From a virus, in IMG/VR virus record IMGVR_UViG_3300048117_000190, positions 1 to 35,647 of that record: 35,647 nt of DNA. One strand, written 5' to 3'. Below the pieces are notes generated by a model, which was not told the origin of the DNA, did not search any database, and saw only the letters and a list, made by a program, of their open reading frames with translations. The position numbers and the translations under genes were made by a program. Shown here one piece after another: positions 30,501 through 35,647 of this stretch; positions within the stretch are counted from its first letter, which is position 1; each line of letters starts with the position of its first letter.

Positions 30501-31685
30501 ATGACAAGACAAGAAATATTAAATTCAAATCTACCCCCACAAGAAAAACAAAAAAGATTAAATATGCTTGACCAAATATCGGCAAGTACAGCAAATGCGT
30601 CATTGGGTGGTCTTTTACAAAGTTCAATGCAAAATATGGGTAATAACCCTCTTGGCATTACGCCAAGACCAATGTTACCACAAACGCCAACACCACCTGC
30701 TAATGTGGACACTTTATCATTAAGAAACCTACCTGCTTCACCAAATGTAGATTTAAGAACAACACCTAGACAAGGTGTGCAACCACCAACTATTGCTCAA
30801 CAAATCCAACCACCTAGAACTGCTAACAAAGGAATATTTAATAGGCTTGAAAGAGCATATACAGAAGCAGCACCAATGTTAGCAATGGCACAAGAATTTA
30901 ATAGAATGGGTGCGGCTAGACCAATGGGTTCAAATGTTCAAGCAGACCCAATGGGTGCTTATAGAAAAGCAAAATATGGCAACGAACAAAACAAAAAAAC
31001 ATCAGACATGATAAATGCTAAAGCAATGTTCCCAAATAGCCAAAACCCTTTACAAGAATATTATAAATATAAGTCAAGTTTAGAACCTGATGTTTTTGGT
31101 CAAGAGCTTATGGGTTCTACTTATAAAAAACTAGCCGAAAGAAAAGATACGGCTTCATCTGCTTTGTTTAACCTAGAGAATATTCAGGCTTTACTTGATG
31201 GTGGCGTACAAACAGGAGCATGGGAGTCATATAAATTAGATGCTAAAAGAATAGCACAAGCATTAGGTTTTCGTGTTGATGATGATGATATTGCAAGTCA
31301 AGAAGCATTTGTTTCTTTTTCAACAAAAACAATATTACCATTAGTTAAAGATTTAGGTGTAAATCCAACAGATAAAGACCTTGAATTTGTAAAAGAAGGA
31401 ACTCCAACACTTGAAAAAACAGAAACTGGTAATAGAATTATGTTAGAGGCATTGCTTGTTTCACAAAAAAGAATTGTTGAAGAACATAAAATAAAAACAC
31501 AAATATTAGCTGAGTTTGGTACTAATATTGGGCTTGCTAGATTAGAACAAGAATTTCAAAGAAGAACAAGTTTAGATATTGAACAAAATCCTGATACATC
31601 AATATGGAACGCAGGTGCAAGATTACAAGAAAAATATAGAAATTTCAAAAAAACTAAAGCAAATAGGTTCGCTGCAGATGACTAA
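30501..31685 (+). CDS. Internal virion protein
   Basis: The ATG at 30501 (GGAAA upstream) is preferred to an earlier alternative start at 30447; the protein is 394 aa. After MTRQEILNSNLPPQEKQKRL it has a Pro/Gln/Asn-rich linker (about 55-105). From residue 105 it is helical, with FNRLERAYTEAAPMLAMAQE, then LVKDLGVNPTDKDLEFVKEG, a motif I recall in podovirus internal proteins. A role in the ejection core is inferred. The end overlaps the next gene by 8 nt. Confidence 0.75.
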   Translation: MTRQEILNSNLPPQEKQKRLNMLDQISASTANASLGGLLQSSMQNMGNNPLGITPRPMLPQTPTPPANVDTLSLRNLPASPNVDLRTTPRQGVQPPTIAQQIQPPRTANKGIFNRLERAYTEAAPMLAMAQEFNRMGAARPMGSNVQADPMGAYRKAKYGNEQNKKTSDMINAKAMFPNSQNPLQEYYKYKSSLEPDVFGQELMGSTYKKLAERKDTASSALFNLENIQALLDGGVQTGAWESYKLDAKRIAQALGFRVDDDDIASQEAFVSFSTKTILPLVKDLGVNPTDKDLEFVKEGTPTLEKTETGNRIMLEALLVSQKRIVEEHKIKTQILAEFGTNIGLARLEQEFQRRTSLDIEQNPDTSIWNAGARLQEKYRNFKKTKANRFAADD

Positions 31686-33777
31686 AAAAACAGTTACAGA
31701 CAAAGAAACAAATAGAAAATATATAATTAATACAAACCAAGATATAAATGATGATATAATAAATGAAGTTATGGAACAATATTTAGCAACAGGAAACGCA
31801 CCAAAAGGGTTTCTTATAAAACCTGCAACACCAACAATCACTAGAAACGATAAAGAGTATCAAGCAATCATACCAAAAAAATATCAACCATTTCAACCTA
31901 TATTTCCTGTCATGGATGAAATAGTAGGCGGTGTAAGAGGTGCATTAAATAAAGATTTATCAATAGGTGATGCAATAAAATTAGAAAAAGATACTTATAA
32001 ACAAGCATACGAAGATAATTTTGCTGGTTCATTAGGTAAGGAAATTTTATCAAGTGGTGGACTTGTTGGTATTGGAAGAAGAGCATTCCCTAAACTTATT
32101 GAACCATTTGTGCCTTCTACACAAGCGTTTACAAAGAAAAATTTTGGTCAAGGTGCAGGTTATGGTTTATTTTCAGGTGATGTTGCAGTTGACAATGAAC
32201 AACCATTTGGGATTGATTTAAAACAAACTTTAATTAATAAAGGTATAAGTGGAGGGGGTGGTGCTGTTTTAAATCCTGTTACACAATTTGGAACAAATGC
32301 AATTTTAAATCTTGTAAAATATCCATTTAAAGCCCTAGCCACAGGAGCAAGTGATAAACTTTCAAAAATAAATGCTAGAAAAATTATTACAAATGCTTTA
32401 GCAGAAGGTGATAGTACGCCAAAAGAAGTTGTTGAAAAAATAATTAAAACAGCTGACCCTAATTTTACTATTGCAGATGTTAATGGTATTCCTAGTTTGC
32501 GTGAACTTTTAGCAGCTGCAGTAATAAAAGGTGGCACAAAATCAAGAAATGATGCTTTAAAATTTTTAAATGAAAGAAATGATGGTTCTATTGGAAGAAT
32601 TGATGACGAACTAAAAGCTATATTTGGTGATAAGGCAGGTTTTTTTCAATCTATGGAAAGTCTAAAAGCATCAAGAAGTGAAACCGCTGATAGATTATAT
32701 ACACTTGCTTTTAAAAGAGGCAAAAAAATTCCTGTTGACGCTGAACTTGAAAGTCTTATGAACACAAAATTTTTTAAACAAGCATACGAAAAAGCTAAAG
32801 AAATTGCTGATGCAAGAAAAATACCAATTAAAAATTTTAGCATTAAGAATGGCGTTTTAGTTGATGAAAAAACAGGAAATATTGTAAAAAACATTGATAC
32901 AGAGTTTTTACATTTTATAAAATTAGGAATGGATGATAATTTAAGTTTTGGTGGTAATAAAGATGGTGGAATTGGAACAACTTTAAATAGAGATTTATTG
33001 CAACTAAAAAATGAATTTGTTAATTGGCTTGATGGCAAAAATGGATTGTACAAAAGAGCAAGAAGCAAATTTGCAGGTGACACCGCTGTTGCTGATGCAA
33101 TGGAATTAGGCAACAATGTATTTAAACAAAACCCTGAAGAACTTAAAAGTATTATAAAATTCTATAATCCAAGTGAATTAGAGGCTTTTAGACTTGGTTT
33201 TATTTCATCTATACAAGAAAGATTAGATAAGACTATTGGTGGTGTAGATGGCGGCAAAGGTGCAAATGCAGCATGGAATTTAATTAAAACTGGAAGAAAT
33301 AGAGAACTATTAGAATTGTCATTTGGCGATAATAAAAAAGGCTTTCAAAGATTTTTTAATAAACTAAAAAATGAAAACGCATTTAAAGATACCAGTAATA
33401 GAATTTCAGTTAAATCAAACACAGCTACTGATACAGCTATGACAGAAACAATAGAAGGCGTTAATGAAATTTTAAAACCAAAAAATGTTACCACCCTTTT
33501 AAAAGATTTGTTTGTGGGTGGTGAACCGGTATTTGATATGAGAAACCAAAAAGTTTCACAAGAAATAACAAGAATATTAACCACAAGTGGCAAAAAAGAA
33601 TTATTACAAATTCAAAAAGAATTAGAAATGGGAACACCAATAGGGCAAGTTAGAGAAAAATATTTACCGGCTCTTGTAAATTTAATACAAAGTCAAGCTG
33701 GTATGGCAGGCGTTAGAGTTTTTGAAAATGAACCAAATATAAAAAGACAACAACCAATTAGAGGTCTTTTGCAGTAG
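31678..33777 (+). CDS. Large internal virion/ejection protein
   Basis: The longer frame begins at 31579, but the ATG at 31678 leaves an 8-nt overlap and is preferred (699 aa). Near residue 60 it has the early motif PKKYQPFQPIFPVMDEIVGG, then a glycine-rich hydrophobic stretch (GKEILSSGGLVGIGRRAF; GISGGGGAVLNPVTQFGTNA), and long Lys/Glu-rich helices to the end. Large helical proteins with membrane-active stretches located before the fibre are typical ejection proteins of podoviruses. No peptidase or transglycosylase motif seen. Confidence 0.75.
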   Translation: MTKKTVTDKETNRKYIINTNQDINDDIINEVMEQYLATGNAPKGFLIKPATPTITRNDKEYQAIIPKKYQPFQPIFPVMDEIVGGVRGALNKDLSIGDAIKLEKDTYKQAYEDNFAGSLGKEILSSGGLVGIGRRAFPKLIEPFVPSTQAFTKKNFGQGAGYGLFSGDVAVDNEQPFGIDLKQTLINKGISGGGGAVLNPVTQFGTNAILNLVKYPFKALATGASDKLSKINARKIITNALAEGDSTPKEVVEKIIKTADPNFTIADVNGIPSLRELLAAAVIKGGTKSRNDALKFLNERNDGSIGRIDDELKAIFGDKAGFFQSMESLKASRSETADRLYTLAFKRGKKIPVDAELESLMNTKFFKQAYEKAKEIADARKIPIKNFSIKNGVLVDEKTGNIVKNIDTEFLHFIKLGMDDNLSFGGNKDGGIGTTLNRDLLQLKNEFVNWLDGKNGLYKRARSKFAGDTAVADAMELGNNVFKQNPEELKSIIKFYNPSELEAFRLGFISSIQERLDKTIGGVDGGKGANAAWNLIKTGRNRELLELSFGDNKKGFQRFFNKLKNENAFKDTSNRISVKSNTATDTAMTETIEGVNEILKPKNVTTLLKDLFVGGEPVFDMRNQKVSQEITRILTTSGKKELLQIQKELEMGTPIGQVREKYLPALVNLIQSQAGMAGVRVFENEPNIKRQQPIRGLLQ

Positions 33778-33786
33778 GAGTAAAAA

Positions 33787-35647
33787 ATGAGCAAAACAAA
33801 CATTACCACATGGTCAGCAACAGCTTCATCTAATACTGATATAAACAGTATAGATATTAGTGAAGGTTGCTCACCAAGTAACATAAATAACGCAATGCGT
33901 GAAATAATGAAACAAGTTGCTGACATTAATTTAGGCACACAAGCATTATCAACAATAAAAATAGACAACCTTCATCTTGATGGAAATACCATTGTTACTT
34001 TAGATACTAATGGTGACCTAAACCTTACTCCTAATGGCACAGGGTCGGTTGTTATTGCTAAAGTTGACATTAATGGTGGAACAATAGACGGAACACCTAT
34101 TGGTGGTGCTAGTGCAAGCACAGGAGCTTTTACAACATTAGCCGCAAGTTCAACAGCAAATTTAGGTTCTTCTGTAACAATATCAGGTGGTAATATAGAT
34201 GGCGTTATAGGTGCAAATACTCCTGCGGCTATTACAGGCACAGTTATTACTGCTAGTACAAATTTTGCAGGCAATCTTACAGGCAATGTTACAGGAACAG
34301 TAGATGGTGTCGTAGGTGGTACAACTCCTGCAGCAGTTACAGGAACGACAATAACTGCCAATACTAAGTTTGTTGGTGCAATAGATGGTAATGTTACAGC
34401 AACAAGTGGTACATCAACATTTAATAATGTGACTATAAATGGCACACTTGATATGGACAGTACAACATCTCAAACAATTACAGGACTTGCCACGCCCTCT
34501 GGTTCTACAGATGCAGCTACAAAAGGCTATGTTGACACCGAAGTATCAGGATTAGTTGACTCCGCACCTGCAGCATTAAACACATTAAATGAATTAGCCG
34601 CAGCATTAGGTGATGACGCTAGTTTCTCAACTACAATTACAAATTCAATAGCCGCTAAATTACCACTTGCAGGTGGTACTATGACAGGCGATATAGACGC
34701 TAATTCCAATACTGTTAGTGGATTAAAAGCTCCATCAAGTGCAAATGACGCTACAACAAAAACTTATGTAGATACTGCAGACGCACTAAAACTTAATTTA
34801 AGTGGTGGTACATTGTCTGGCAACCTTGCTATGGGTGATAACAAAGTTACAGGTCTTGCTGCACCAACCGCAGATAATGACGCTGCTAGAAAAAAATATG
34901 TAGATGATATAGCAGGTTCAGGTACTGCTGCCGCAACATCAGCTTCGGCTGCCGCAACTTCTGCAACTGCATCAGCAACTTCTGCTACCGCTAGTGCAAG
35001 TTCTGCTACGGCTTCGGCTGCAAGTGCTACTTCTGCCGCTTCATCATTAGATAGTTTTACAGATATATATTTGGGTCAAAAGTCATCAGCACCTACTGTT
35101 GACAATGATGGTGACGCTTTAGTAACAGGTGCTTTATATTGGAATACATCAAGCAATGATTTATATGTATGGAATGGTTCTGCATGGGAGCAAGGTGCAT
35201 TTAGTACAGGTGGTGTATTATCAAATGTTGTAGAAGATACAACTCCACAATTAGGTGGTGATTTAGACGCACAAGGAAAAGATATTGAAGATGTTGGTAT
35301 TGTATCAGCAGATGGTATTGCAGGTATTTATGGAGCAACAGGCTCACCAGTAACATATACTGTAACAGTAGCATCAAAAACTGCAGCACACCCTTATAAT
35401 GGTGATGGTAGTTCTAGTGCATATTTCTTAAATGGTATTGAAAGCCCTGCATTACAATTACAAGGTGTTGATGGTACAACTGCAAACACAGAATATTTTT
35501 ACAAGTTTGACCAAGCACATAGTTCTAATAGTGGACACCCACTAAGATTTTATAAAGACGCTGCAAAAGCTGAGGCTTACACATCAGGCGTAACAACAAA
35601 TGGTACTGCAGGTAGTTCAGGTGCATTTACAACGATTGCGGTTGATG
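33787..35647 (+). CDS. Tail fibre protein, N-terminal part (runs off window)
   Basis: AGGAGTAAAAA precedes the ATG. At least 620 residues are present with no stop. The first 50 carry EGCSPSNINNAMREIMKQ, the usual virion-attachment start of marine phage fibres. About 60-225 is beta-repeat with ANTPAAITGT-type units. Three copies of TGLxxPxxxxDAATKxYVD follow (about 230-375), then an Ala/Ser/Thr coiled stretch (about 376-420) and the module LYWNTSSNDLYVWNGSAW. It binds the tail and displays the receptor-binding end; the distal part is probably the fragment at the window start. Confidence 0.9.
   Translation, partial: MSKTNITTWSATASSNTDINSIDISEGCSPSNINNAMREIMKQVADINLGTQALSTIKIDNLHLDGNTIVTLDTNGDLNLTPNGTGSVVIAKVDINGGTIDGTPIGGASASTGAFTTLAASSTANLGSSVTISGGNIDGVIGANTPAAITGTVITASTNFAGNLTGNVTGTVDGVVGGTTPAAVTGTTITANTKFVGAIDGNVTATSGTSTFNNVTINGTLDMDSTTSQTITGLATPSGSTDAATKGYVDTEVSGLVDSAPAALNTLNELAAALGDDASFSTTITNSIAAKLPLAGGTMTGDIDANSNTVSGLKAPSSANDATTKTYVDTADALKLNLSGGTLSGNLAMGDNKVTGLAAPTADNDAARKKYVDDIAGSGTAAATSASAAATSATASATSATASASSATASAASATSAASSLDSFTDIYLGQKSSAPTVDNDGDALVTGALYWNTSSNDLYVWNGSAWEQGAFSTGGVLSNVVEDTTPQLGGDLDAQGKDIEDVGIVSADGIAGIYGATGSPVTYTVTVASKTAAHPYNGDGSSSAYFLNGIESPALQLQGVDGTTANTEYFYKFDQAHSSNSGHPLRFYKDAAKAEAYTSGVTTNGTAGSSGAFTTIAVD

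Noticed and set aside
33972-34445. Minus-strand ORF in the tail-fibre gene
   Set aside because: Antisense of repetitive fibre codons, no supporting signals.
1-35647. tRNA genes, CRISPR arrays, insertion sequences, integrase/att sites
   Set aside because: None visible by eye: no regularly spaced repeats, transposase motifs or tyrosine/serine recombinase signatures. A tRNAscan and profile search would be needed to exclude them fully.

Overview
The window reads as almost all of a small, AT-rich, tailed bacteriophage genome, or a large piece of one. The gene families and order (TerL, large portal, scaffold, SU10/DUF5309-type capsid, adaptor, gp10-like tube/stabilisation protein, ejection proteins, Ala/Ser/Thr-rich fibres) are those of marine podoviruses of about 35 kb, such as those infecting SAR11 and related Alphaproteobacteria. 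The host is inferred from base composition and family resemblance only. No integrase, DNA or RNA polymerase, primase, helicase, tRNA or CRISPR array was seen, so the phage looks lytic and dependent on the host replisome.

Layout. (1) 1-4931, plus strand: C-terminal part of a tail fibre, a fibre accessory protein, an XhlA-like membrane peptide, a PD-(D/E)XK nuclease, basic small proteins, a 3-TM holin, a small lipoprotein and a 2OG-Fe(II) oxygenase. (2) 4977-7679, minus strand: a recombination/replication block (RecE-like exonuclease, conserved recombination-block protein, SSB, a stand-alone DnaA domain IV protein and small Cys/His proteins). (3) 7750-8090, plus strand: a tiny self-contained unit of promoter, 30-aa membrane peptide and terminator. 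(4) 8160-11288, minus strand: a translationally coupled operon of two secreted proteins and two membrane proteins; this is the best candidate here for an undescribed system. (5) 11427-16906, plus strand: early/middle genes including a predicted ADP-ribosyltransferase, a Cro/YdaS-like HTH protein, a cytosine-C5 methyltransferase, a DUF6456-like protein and a candidate small terminase. (6) 16937-17737, minus strand: a cassette of four small genes with its own promoter and terminator. (7) 18036-35647, plus strand: the packaging and virion block from TerL to the N-terminal half of a tail fibre that runs off the window.

Regions 7 and 1 would form one late arm if the ends are joined in a circular or permuted genome, but the two fibre fragments do not join in frame directly: 3n+1 further bases would be needed. 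Host-interaction genes (ART, methyltransferase, secreted operon, minus cassette) surround the recombination and virion blocks. Lysis genes sit downstream of the fibre, but no endolysin is recognisable.
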